Below are positions 34,383 to 42,134 of a DNA stretch of 64,000 bases, piece after piece. A model generated the notes under the pieces. The model saw only the letters and a list, made by a program, of their open reading frames with translations, was not told the DNA's origin and made no database searches. The stretch covers positions 1,054,001-1,118,000 of the forward strand of contig NZ_JANHLD010000001.1 of NCBI RefSeq assembly GCF_028682455.1, given 5' to 3'. A program made the translations under genes and the position numbers. The stretch is from Pseudomonas putida. Its GTDB lineage: Bacteria; Pseudomonadota; Gammaproteobacteria; Pseudomonadales; Pseudomonadaceae. Numbering within the stretch: position 1 is the stretch's first letter; each line of letters opens with the position of its first letter.

Positions 34383-35135
34383 ATGACTGCCCTGAATTCT
34401 GCTCGTAATACCGCCTTTATCCGGTTGCGCCAGGAAGGGCGTACCGATGAGGTGGCGCGAAGATTGGTGGAGGCCATTGAACTGGGCCTGTTTGCCGAAG
34501 GGCAGCAGTTGCCCAGCGAATCGGAACTGGCCCTGCAACTGGGCGTCGCCACCGTTACCCTGCGCGAAGCGCTGGTGGTGCTGCGCCAGCGCGGCCTGAT
34601 CGAGACTCGTCGAGGGCGCAATGGCGGCAGTTTTGTCTGCGCGCCGGTGGAGTTGCCCGAAGCGTTGTTGCTGCAAAAACTGCGTGACATGAGCGGCCCG
34701 GACTTGCGCGACCTGGGCGACGAACAGACCGCGATTTCCGGTACGGCGGCGCGCCTGGCCGCCAAGCGCAGCTCGCCGGAACAGCATGCGCGCATCGCCC
34801 AGCATATCGAGACCCTCAAGCAGGCCGGCTCGCGGCTGGCACGGCACCGTGCCGATGCGCGCTTTCATATCGAGGTGGCGGCAGCCGCGCAATCATTGCG
34901 CCTGACCCACACCGAGATGCGCCTGCAGTCCGAAGTCGGTGAGTTGCTGTGGCTCGAGGCGGCCGGTGGCGGCGAGGTGACGGTGGTCGAACAGGAGCAC
35001 CGGGCCATCCACCAGGCCCTGGTCGCAGGCGATTCGGTGCTGGCTGGCGCCCTGGCCGAGGCTCATGTGAGTCGCGGCATCAAGCGCCTGATTAGCTTGC
35101 GCCTGGAGTTACTGGCCGAAGTGGACGCGGTCTGA
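34383..35135 (+). CDS. GntR-family (FadR/FCD) regulator of the amine module
   Basis: 250 residues. N-terminal winged HTH: RRLVEAIELGLFAEGQQLPSESELALQLGVATVTLREALVVLRQRGLI, characteristic of FadR-type GntR proteins. The all-helical FCD ligand domain covers about 95-245 (HRADARFHIEVAAAAQS, EHRAIHQALVAGDSVLAGALAEAHV) with metal-ligand-type His and Asp/Asn residues. GGGAGAGG precedes the ATG. It diverges from the aldehyde dehydrogenase; the shared palindrome in both promoters is the likely binding site. Confidence 0.92.
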   Translation: MTALNSARNTAFIRLRQEGRTDEVARRLVEAIELGLFAEGQQLPSESELALQLGVATVTLREALVVLRQRGLIETRRGRNGGSFVCAPVELPEALLLQKLRDMSGPDLRDLGDEQTAISGTAARLAAKRSSPEQHARIAQHIETLKQAGSRLARHRADARFHIEVAAAAQSLRLTHTEMRLQSEVGELLWLEAAGGGEVTVVEQEHRAIHQALVAGDSVLAGALAEAHVSRGIKRLISLRLELLAEVDAV

Positions 35136-35236
35136 AGCCGCTGTCCGAGTGAATAAAGGCGCCACCCCTGGCGTCGTAATTGCATTGCGCTGCAGCGTCC
35201 CATAAGAACAAAGCCGAACCTGCGTGAGGAAATGCC

Positions 35237-35986
35237 ATGTTTGCCCTGAGCGACAACGATCCCCTGTCCATCTGCGCCCAGCAGCTGGACAGCACCCTGG
35301 GGACCATCTTCAGTCAGGTCCGCCAGTTAGTGGAAGAAACCCGAAACCTCTGGGAGCGGATCCTGAGCGAGGGGCGCCAGCCTGCCGCCCGTGACCTGGC
35401 CTCGCTGCGCCCGGCCATCGACCGGCAGTTGCTCGCCACCGGCGCCTTTGGCTGCGGCGGCGGTGTGATCGTCGAGCCCAACTGCCTGGCCGACCGCGAG
35501 ATGCACCTGGAATGGTGGTACCTGGCCGATGGCGGCAAGACCCTGCCATTGCGCCCCAATTTCGACCGGCGCCGCGAAAACTACTACGACTACACCGAAA
35601 TGCCTTGGTACCGCCGGCCCCGCGATACCGGCAAGAGTGTTGTCGAGGGGCCCTACGTGGACCTCTATGGCACCAACATGTATGTGCTGACCTTCACCAT
35701 GCCGATCCACGTGCAAGGGCGATTCATTGGGGTCGCCGGGCTGGACCTGTCGCTGCACAACGTCGAGCGCCTGTTGGTACGCAGCCTGATGCGCCTGGAG
35801 CATGAGGCGGTGCTGGTGTCTGCCGACGGTCGGGTGATTGCCTCCAACACGGCCAACTGGATGGTCGGCGACCTGGCCCATGCGCTGTTGAATACCTTGC
35901 CGGTGGACGGTATTCGCCTGGCCCTGGCGGAGTCCGAGGCGGGCTGGTCGCTGGTGCGCTTGCCGGCCTTGCGCAAGGTGAATTGA
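35237..35986 (+). CDS. Soluble Cache (PDC-like) sensor-domain protein
   Basis: 249 residues, about 100 bp after the GntR gene. A double-Cache-like ligand domain is visible: GVIVEPNCLADREMHLEWWYLADGG, MPWYRRPRDTGKSVVEGPYVDLYGTNMYVLTFTMPI, then FIGVAGLDLSLHNVERLL and VLVSADGRVIASN. Such domains are normally the periplasmic sensor of chemoreceptors or kinases, but here there is no signal peptide, membrane helix or output domain. Adjacent to an amine catabolic cluster, it could bind the amine or product in the cytoplasm; this is inference. SD is weak (TGAGGAAATGCC). Confidence 0.78.
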   Translation: MFALSDNDPLSICAQQLDSTLGTIFSQVRQLVEETRNLWERILSEGRQPAARDLASLRPAIDRQLLATGAFGCGGGVIVEPNCLADREMHLEWWYLADGGKTLPLRPNFDRRRENYYDYTEMPWYRRPRDTGKSVVEGPYVDLYGTNMYVLTFTMPIHVQGRFIGVAGLDLSLHNVERLLVRSLMRLEHEAVLVSADGRVIASNTANWMVGDLAHALLNTLPVDGIRLALAESEAGWSLVRLPALRKVN

Positions 35987-36009
35987 GCGCGGGGCAAACC
36001 CGCCCCCAC

Positions 36010-36041
36010 TGTAGGAGCGGGCTTGGCCCGCGATCAGGCCG
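36010..36041. repeat. REP element
   Basis: TGTAGGAGCGGGCTTGGCCC followed by GCGATCAGGCC, a single copy of the first REP type, between the Cache and Nudix genes and just inside the Nudix 3' end. Confidence 0.7.
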
Positions 36042-36483
36042 ACACGGCAGAGCACAGCATCTCAATCAGCCTTTGCGGCCACACTGTCTGCTGCGTGGCA
36101 CGCAGCTCCTCCACCGACCACCAGTGATGCTCGGCCATCACTTTCACCTCGTGCTCGGTCCAGTCGGCGCGAGACAGCGCCTGGTTTTCCACGTGCACGA
36201 CGAAGTACTGCTCGACCGAGAACACCCACTCGCCACTGGGCAGCATCATTTCAAACCTGCGTTCTGCTACTGCGTCGGCAACCGCAGTGACCTGGATGCC
36301 GGTTTCCTCGCGTAGTTCACGTATCGCGGCCGCCTGGAAGGTTTCGCCTTCCTCGAGCCCGCCGCCCGGTGTGGCCCAGTGTTCCGATCCGGCCAGTGCA
36401 TCGTCGGTGTGCACGAACTTGAACAGCAGCACCTGTTGAGAGGGGTTTATCACCAGCAGTCGTGCTGATTTTCGCTCACGCAT
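36034..36483 (-). CDS. Nudix hydrolase
   Basis: 149 residues from the ATG at 36483. The Nudix box is intact: GGGLEEGETFQAAAIRELREETGI, with the metal-binding REL-x-EE core. WATPGGG precedes it and VWPQRLIEML ends the protein. Substrate (nucleotide diphosphate, oxidised nucleotide or other) cannot be told. It diverges from the ABC transporter operon. Confidence 0.92.
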   Translation of the reverse strand: MRERKSARLLVINPSQQVLLFKFVHTDDALAGSEHWATPGGGLEEGETFQAAAIRELREETGIQVTAVADAVAERRFEMMLPSGEWVFSVEQYFVVHVENQALSRADWTEHEVKVMAEHHWWSVEELRATQQTVWPQRLIEMLCSAVSA

Positions 36484-36607
36484 TTGAAAGGTCTTCCCTG
36501 GAGATCGAGAGGTTTGGCGGGCGCGTACTTTCGCTGCGTTGGTCGTGCTTGGCAACTACGCTGTCAATCACACCGCGTTGCCAGGGCGTTGCAAGGGATC
36601 TTCGTTG

Positions 36608-37273
36608 ATGTTGGTCATCGAGCAGTTGCGCAAGTCGTTCAGTACCGCCCAAGGCCTGCTGCCGGTACTGCAGGGGGTCGACCTGCACCTGGCGCGTGGC
36701 AGCAGCCTGGCGCTGATGGGCGAGTCGGGCAGCGGCAAAAGCACCTTGCTGCATTTGGTGGCGGGCCTCGATCGGGCTGACAGCGGGCGCATCCTGATCG
36801 ACGATGAACCGCTCGACAATCGCTCGGAGTCGGCACTCGCGCGCTGGCGCCGGGAGGGCATCGGACTGGTGTTCCAGCAGTACAACCTGATCAGCAGCCT
36901 GGATGTGGGAGCCAACCTTGCGTTCCAGGCACGCCTGGCCGACCGGCACGATCCGCAGTGGCTGGATTATCTGGCCGGGCGCCTGGGCCTGGCGCAGGTG
37001 CTGCAGCGTTACCCGGAGCAGCTGTCGGGTGGCCAGCAACAGCGGGTTGCCATCGGCCGGGCATTGGCCGGGCGCCCCGCGCTTCTACTTGCCGACGAGC
37101 CCACCGGCAGCCTCGACGAAGCCAGCAGCGATGCGGTGTTGGGCTTGATGCTGCAACTGGTCGGCGAGGCGGGCAGCAGCCTGTTGATGGTGACTCACAG
37201 TCACCGCCTGGCGGCGCGACTGCAACAGCGCTGTGTCCTGCAGGCCGGGCGCGTGCAGCCCGAGCATCGCTGA
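36608..37273 (+). CDS. ABC transporter ATPase, LolD/MacB type
   Basis: 221 residues from the ATG at 36608. Walker A GESGSGKST, signature LSGGQQQR, Walker B ALLLADEPTGSLDE and H-loop MVTHSHR are complete. The EPTGSLD box and small size match the type VII ABC family (LolD, MacB, FtsE-like), which do not transport through the membrane but pull on periplasmic substrates. Its stop overlaps the next start by 1 base (TGATG). It forms an operon with the permease and AttH-like lipoprotein. Confidence 0.95.
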   Translation: MLVIEQLRKSFSTAQGLLPVLQGVDLHLARGSSLALMGESGSGKSTLLHLVAGLDRADSGRILIDDEPLDNRSESALARWRREGIGLVFQQYNLISSLDVGANLAFQARLADRHDPQWLDYLAGRLGLAQVLQRYPEQLSGGQQQRVAIGRALAGRPALLLADEPTGSLDEASSDAVLGLMLQLVGEAGSSLLMVTHSHRLAARLQQRCVLQAGRVQPEHR

Positions 37274-39741
37274 TGCACGCATTGACGATTACCCTGCAGG
37301 CACTGCTGAGTCATTGGCGGCGCCACCGCCTGCAGTTCTTCAGCATCCTGACCGGGCTATGGCTGGCCACCGCACTGTGGACCGGCGTCCAGGCCCTTAA
37401 CAGCCAGGCGCGCAGCGACTATGCCCGCGCCAGTGCCGTGCTGGCGGGGCCACTGCACGCGCAGCTGATACCGCGTGATGCCGAGCGCTTCGACCAGTCG
37501 CTCTACCTGCAACTGCGCAAGCTTGGCTGGCAGGTTTCCCCCGTGCTGGAGGGGCGCTTGCGCTTTGCCGGCGAGCAGCCGCGCAGTATTCGCCTGCTCG
37601 GTATCGAGCCGCTGAGCCTGCCACCGTCAACGGCTGTTGCCGGTGCGCGCCCGGAGGACTTCGACCTGCCAGCGTTCACCGGCACGCCGGGGCAGGCCTG
37701 GGTGGGGCCAGATACCTTGGAGCAACTGGGCATGCGTGCCGCCGATCAGGCGGTCGGCAGTGAAGGGCAGGGGTTGCCTCCGTTCGTCCTCGTGCCGCAA
37801 CTGGCGCCGGGGGTGATCGTGGTGGATATCGGCCATGCCCAGGCATTGCTGCAGGCGCCCGGGCAGCTGTCGCGGCTGTTGGTGGCGGGCCAGCCTGGGC
37901 CCTTGCCCGCTGCCATTGCCGGGCAGCTCGAGCTGCAACCGCCCGGTGATGACGGTGGCCTGCAGCGGCTGACCGACAGCTTTCACCTCAACCTTACCGC
38001 CCTTGGGCTGCTGGCCTTCGTCGTCGGGCTGTTCATCGCCCACGCCGCCATCGGCCTGGCGCTCGAGCAGCGCCGCGGCCTGATCCGTACCCTGCGCGCC
38101 TGTGGCATCAGTTTGTACATCGTGCTGACGGGGCTTGCTCTGGAACTGGGGGTGTTTGCCGTATTGGGTGGCCTGGCCGGGGTGGCCAGCGGTTATGTGC
38201 TGGCGGCACTGTTGCTGCCCGACTTTGCGGCCAGCCTGCGCGGCTTGTATGGCGCCCAGGTCGCCGGGCAATTGAGCCTGCCAGCCTGGTGGTGGTTGGC
38301 GGGGGTGGTGGTGAGTGTGCTGGGGGCTTTGCTGGCCGGCGTCGGCAGTGTGCTGCGCGCTGCCCGTCTGCCGCTGCTGGCCCTGGCGCAACCCCAGGCC
38401 TGGCGCCTGGCACAAGGCCCCTGGCTCAAGCGCCAGGCGTTGGCGGCGGGGCTATTGCTGCTGGTGGTGCTGGGCTGCTGGTGGCTGGGCAACAGCCTGG
38501 CCAGCGCCTTCATCCTGCTGGCGGCACTGCTGCTGGCCTCGGCGTTGTTGCTGCCGGCCTTGCTCGACGCCGCACTGGCCTGGCTGGGTGGCGCTTGCCG
38601 GCGGCCGCTGAGCCAGTGGTTCTTCGCCGACTGCCGCCAACAGCTGCCGGCGCTGAGCCTGGCGCTGATGGCCCTGCTGCTGGCCCTGGCCGCCAGCGTT
38701 GGCGTGGGCAGCATGACCGAAGGCTTTCGCAAGACCTTTGTCGGCTGGCTCGACCAACGCCTGTCCGCCGACCTCTACCTCACCCCCAGGGACGCCGCCC
38801 AGGCCCTTGAGCTTCGCGATTGGCTCCAGCAGCAACCGCAGGTTACCGCCGTATTGCCGAGCTGGCGGGTCGAGGTGCGCCTGCAGCAGTGGCCGGTGCA
38901 AGTCCAGGGCATCATCGCCGATCCCGCTTATCGCAGCCGCTGGCCATTGCTCGAGCAAAGCCCACATGCCTGGGAGCAACTGGCAAGCGGTCGGGCGGTG
39001 ATGCTCAGCGAACAGTTGGCCCGGCGCCTGGGTGTGACGCTGGGCGATTCCCTCGAGCTGCCCACAGGTGCAGCGCAGGCCATGACGGTGGTCGGGGTGT
39101 ATGCCGACTATGGCAACCCCAAGGGGCATTTGCTGGTCAATGCCGATTGGCTGCGCAGGTACTGGCCGCAGGCGAAACTGACCGGCCTGAGCCTGAGCCT
39201 GGACCTGGCGCCTGGCAACCTCCCGGCGCTCAAGGCGGCCTTGCGGCAACGTTTTGGCCTGGACGACAGCCGCGCGGTCGAGCAGTCGCGCTTGAAGCAC
39301 TGGTCGACCGACGTCTTCAACCGCACCTTTGCCGCTACCGCCGCCCTCAACAGCCTGACCCTCGGCGTTGCCGGCATCGCCTTGTTCATCAGCCTGTCGA
39401 CCCTGGGCCAGAGCCGCTTGGGCCAGCTGGCGCCGCTCTGGACGCTGGGCGTGCGGCGCAGGCAACTGGTGTGGCTGACCCTTGCCCAGACCATGATGCT
39501 CAGCAGCCTTACCGTGCTGCTGGCGATCCCCCTGGGCTTGCTACTGGCCTGGTGCCTGGTGGCCGTGGTGAATGTGCAGGCGTTTGGCTGGCGCTTGCCC
39601 CTGTACGTGTTCCCCGCCCAGTTGCTGCAACTGGCCTTGCTCGGCGTGTTGACCAGCCTGTTGGCCAGTGCCTGGCCGCTGTGGCAGTTGATGCGGCGCC
39701 AGCCGGGCGAGCTGCTGAGGCAATTTGCCGATGAAGCGTGA
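37273..39741 (+). CDS. FtsX/MacB-type ABC permease, double length
   Basis: 822 residues. A first membrane helix (about 20-40) is followed by a periplasmic region, three helices around 240-350, helices around 390-440, a second periplasmic domain with FVGWLDQRLSADLYLTPRDAAQALELRDWL, and three final helices (about 690-805). This is the duplicated FtsX-permease arrangement seen in AttF/G-like or YbbP proteins. Likely role is extracting or exporting a hydrophobic or envelope molecule with the ATPase and the lipoprotein. The start is fixed by the TGATG overlap with the ATPase gene. Confidence 0.92.
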   Translation: MHALTITLQALLSHWRRHRLQFFSILTGLWLATALWTGVQALNSQARSDYARASAVLAGPLHAQLIPRDAERFDQSLYLQLRKLGWQVSPVLEGRLRFAGEQPRSIRLLGIEPLSLPPSTAVAGARPEDFDLPAFTGTPGQAWVGPDTLEQLGMRAADQAVGSEGQGLPPFVLVPQLAPGVIVVDIGHAQALLQAPGQLSRLLVAGQPGPLPAAIAGQLELQPPGDDGGLQRLTDSFHLNLTALGLLAFVVGLFIAHAAIGLALEQRRGLIRTLRACGISLYIVLTGLALELGVFAVLGGLAGVASGYVLAALLLPDFAASLRGLYGAQVAGQLSLPAWWWLAGVVVSVLGALLAGVGSVLRAARLPLLALAQPQAWRLAQGPWLKRQALAAGLLLLVVLGCWWLGNSLASAFILLAALLLASALLLPALLDAALAWLGGACRRPLSQWFFADCRQQLPALSLALMALLLALAASVGVGSMTEGFRKTFVGWLDQRLSADLYLTPRDAAQALELRDWLQQQPQVTAVLPSWRVEVRLQQWPVQVQGIIADPAYRSRWPLLEQSPHAWEQLASGRAVMLSEQLARRLGVTLGDSLELPTGAAQAMTVVGVYADYGNPKGHLLVNADWLRRYWPQAKLTGLSLSLDLAPGNLPALKAALRQRFGLDDSRAVEQSRLKHWSTDVFNRTFAATAALNSLTLGVAGIALFISLSTLGQSRLGQLAPLWTLGVRRRQLVWLTLAQTMMLSSLTVLLAIPLGLLLAWCLVAVVNVQAFGWRLPLYVFPAQLLQLALLGVLTSLLASAWPLWQLMRRQPGELLRQFADEA

Positions 39742-40804
39742 AGCCTGGGTAGTGGCGATCCTGCTGTTGGCTGGGTGCGACCAGCCTGCGCCCGCGCCCA
39801 AGGGGTATGCCGGGCTGGGGCAGGATGCCGGGGCATTCAAGCAGGTGACCCGTGACCAGGCGCTGGTCTTTCCCCGGGACCACGGTGCCCACGATGGCTT
39901 TCGTATCGAGTGGTGGTACGTCACGGCCAACCTCAAGGATGCCCAAGGGCAAGACTGGGGCGCGCAGTGGACCTTGTTCCGCTCGGCCCTGCGCCCTGGG
40001 CCGGAAACGTCGGGCTGGAACAGCCCGAACCTGTGGATGGGCCATGCAGCGCTGACCGGCCCGGGCGGGCATCAGTCCGGCGAAACCCTGGCACGCGGCG
40101 GCATTGGCCAGGCAGGTGTCGAGGCCCAGCCGTTTCGCGCATGGATCGATGACTGGTCGCTGGCGGGTACCGATGGCATCGGGCAGTTGCAGATGCGCGC
40201 TCGCGGCCAGGGCTTTGCCTACGACCTGAACCTCACCAGTACGGGGCCGCTGGTGCTGCATGGCGCCCAGGGCTACAGCGAAAAATCCGGCCAGGGGCAA
40301 GCGTCGTATTACTACAGCCAGCCGTTCTACCGCGTCAGCGGCGAGGTGCAGCGCGAAGGTCGGCGCGTTGCGGTCACAGGCCGGGCATGGCTGGACCGCG
40401 AGTGGAGCAGTCAACCGCTGGCGGCCGGCCAATCGGGGTGGGACTGGTTTTCCCTGCACCTGGGCAGTGGCGCCAAGCTGATGCTGTTCCAGGTGCGCGA
40501 ACAACAGGGCAAGCCCTATCGCGCAGGTACCTGGATCAGCCCCCAGGGGCAGGCGCAGGCACTGCAAGGCGAGCAGATCCAGCTTGAGCCGCTGCGCTGG
40601 ACGCGACAGGAGAACGGCAAGCAGGTACCCACGCGCTGGCGGGTACGGGTGCCTGGACAGGGTGTGGATGTAGAGGTCCAGGCGCTGGAGCCCAAGGCCT
40701 GGATGCACACCCGCTTTGCGTATTGGGAAGGGCCGGTGCGATTGAAGGGCAGCGAGGGGGGGCGCGAGGAGGGCAGTGGCTACCTGGAGATGACCGGGTA
40801 TTAG
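39731..40804 (+). CDS. AttH/CrtC-like lipocalin-domain lipoprotein
   Basis: 357 residues from an ATG inside the end of the permease gene (11-bp overlap). Lipobox LLLAGC with C16 marks a lipoprotein with D at +2. The body reads FRIEWWYVTANL, WMGHAALTG, GYSEKSGQGQASYYYSQPF, WLDREWSSQPL and GWDWFSLHLGSG. These are the hallmarks of the CrtC/AttH (hydroxyneurosporene-synthase-like) two-lipocalin family. In AttEFGH-type ABC systems it is the third component. A carotenoid function is improbable since no carotenoid genes are nearby. Confidence 0.9.
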   Translation: MKREAWVVAILLLAGCDQPAPAPKGYAGLGQDAGAFKQVTRDQALVFPRDHGAHDGFRIEWWYVTANLKDAQGQDWGAQWTLFRSALRPGPETSGWNSPNLWMGHAALTGPGGHQSGETLARGGIGQAGVEAQPFRAWIDDWSLAGTDGIGQLQMRARGQGFAYDLNLTSTGPLVLHGAQGYSEKSGQGQASYYYSQPFYRVSGEVQREGRRVAVTGRAWLDREWSSQPLAAGQSGWDWFSLHLGSGAKLMLFQVREQQGKPYRAGTWISPQGQAQALQGEQIQLEPLRWTRQENGKQVPTRWRVRVPGQGVDVEVQALEPKAWMHTRFAYWEGPVRLKGSEGGREEGSGYLEMTGY

Positions 40805-40853
40805 GCGGCGCTCTACCGCTGCTTCACCGTCGGCCGCAGCCTGGCGGCAACCG

Positions 40854-41879
40854 CTACGCTTTCACGCTCGATTCACGCACGACCAGGGTGGCCAGGGGCG
40901 CATCGATGCGCTGGCGTTGCCCTGCGTCGTTGATCTGTTCGAAAAGCAACTCGATGGCCAGTGCCGCCACCTCTTCGAGGTGCATGTTCAATGCCGTCAA
41001 TGGCGGGGTGGATTCCCGGGCGCGCAAGCCGTCGTAGCGCGTCACTACCTTCACATCCTCGGGCACCCTGAGCCCCCGCTCCAGCAATGCCCGCACTGCG
41101 CCTGTCGCAAAGGCATCGACCGGAACGCACAGGCCATCCATGTCGGGGTGCGCGTCCAGGAGCTGAAGGCACGCGGCGGCACCGGCCGCCTCGCCACCGC
41201 CTTCGTCAGCCCGGACGATGGCCGGGGCCAGTTCGTTGGCCTCGCAATAGGCCCGGTAGGCGGCCTCCATGTCCAGGTACGAGTGACGCGATTGCCCCCC
41301 GATCAGCAGGCCGACGCGCTTGGCGCCTTGCTCGCGCAAGTGCTCCAGCAACAGTCGGCCAGCGATTTCACCGTGCATGTCGATATACGGCAAGGCGGCC
41401 TGAGCCTCAGGTTGACGCCCGATCGACACCAGCTTCACACCGCGTTTGCGCAGACGCGCGACATGCGGGTCATTGGCCACCGGTTCGATGATCACGGCGC
41501 CGTCGATATCGAGGCTGTCGAGCAGGCCCTGCGCTTCATCCATGGGGGGAACCAGCACCAGGGCCACACCCCGGCGCATCGCCGCCTCGGTCGCGGTGGC
41601 GGCAATTTCCATCAGAAAGCCCAGGCGGGACGAGCCACCGGCAACCGCAAACGGCATCGAGGAGAGCAGGGCGATGGCATTGGCGCGCCCGGTACGCAGC
41701 CGTTGGGCACGCAGGTTGGGGCTGTAGCCAAGGCGCTCGGCAACTTCCTTCACCAATGCCCGTGTCGCCGGGTCGACTTGCCCGCGGTCGTTCAGCGCGT
41801 GGGAAACAGTGGTGCGCGACACCCCGGCGGCATTGGCGACATCGGCAATGGTCAGGCGGCGAGTAGTGCTGTTGGGCAT
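40854..41879 (-). CDS. LacI-family regulator
   Basis: 341 residues. N-terminal HTH and hinge: RRLTIADVANAAGVSRTTVSHALNDRG..LVKEVAERLGYSPNLRAQRLRTGRANAIAL, then a periplasmic-binding-protein-like ligand domain. It is divergent from the NCS2 permease operon, and two CCCAAATCGATTTTGGG-type operators lie between them. It is thus very likely the local repressor of the operon at 42135-46941. The effector is presumably the substrate or a catabolite. Confidence 0.93.
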   Translation of the reverse strand: MPNSTTRRLTIADVANAAGVSRTTVSHALNDRGQVDPATRALVKEVAERLGYSPNLRAQRLRTGRANAIALLSSMPFAVAGGSSRLGFLMEIAATATEAAMRRGVALVLVPPMDEAQGLLDSLDIDGAVIIEPVANDPHVARLRKRGVKLVSIGRQPEAQAALPYIDMHGEIAGRLLLEHLREQGAKRVGLLIGGQSRHSYLDMEAAYRAYCEANELAPAIVRADEGGGEAAGAAACLQLLDAHPDMDGLCVPVDAFATGAVRALLERGLRVPEDVKVVTRYDGLRARESTPPLTALNMHLEEVAALAIELLFEQINDAGQRQRIDAPLATLVVRESSVKA

Positions 41880-42000
41880 GGATAGGGCGGCTCTATTAAG
41901 CGATGAGCGGAGTTATACGCTGCCTGGAGGCTATCAGCTACTCGCGCCCTGGGTTGATCTCGACCACGTTGACATGCCCATGGAACAGGAATACATTCTA

Positions 42001-42038
42001 CCCAAATCGATTTTGGGTTGAATAAAAATCGATTTGGG
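42001..42038. promoter_or_regulatory. Tandem LacI-type operators
   Basis: Site 1 is CCCAAATCGATTTTGGG (42001-42017); site 2 is AAAATCGATTTGGG (42025-42038), the complement-like version. Both have the AAATCGATTT core with central CG typical of LacI-family sites. The CG centres are 22 bp apart, about two helical turns, about 100-130 bp upstream of the permease ATG. Confidence 0.75.
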
Positions 42039-42134
42039 CGAGCAGATGCCTACACATTCTCGCCAAGGCTACATCCAGATCCAAATAACAATAATTTCAA
42101 TGGGCCACGGTGCTGGCCCAGGTCGAGGTGGGAT

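Noticed and set aside
36958..37272. A 105-residue N-terminal extension of the ABC permease
   Set aside because: It lies inside the ATPase gene in another frame. The TGATG overlap at 37271 gives a natural start with a proper first membrane helix.
39731..40804. Carotenoid biosynthesis by the CrtC-like protein
   Set aside because: It is a lipoprotein encoded with an ABC transporter, and no carotenoid pathway genes are nearby; AttH-type naming fits better.
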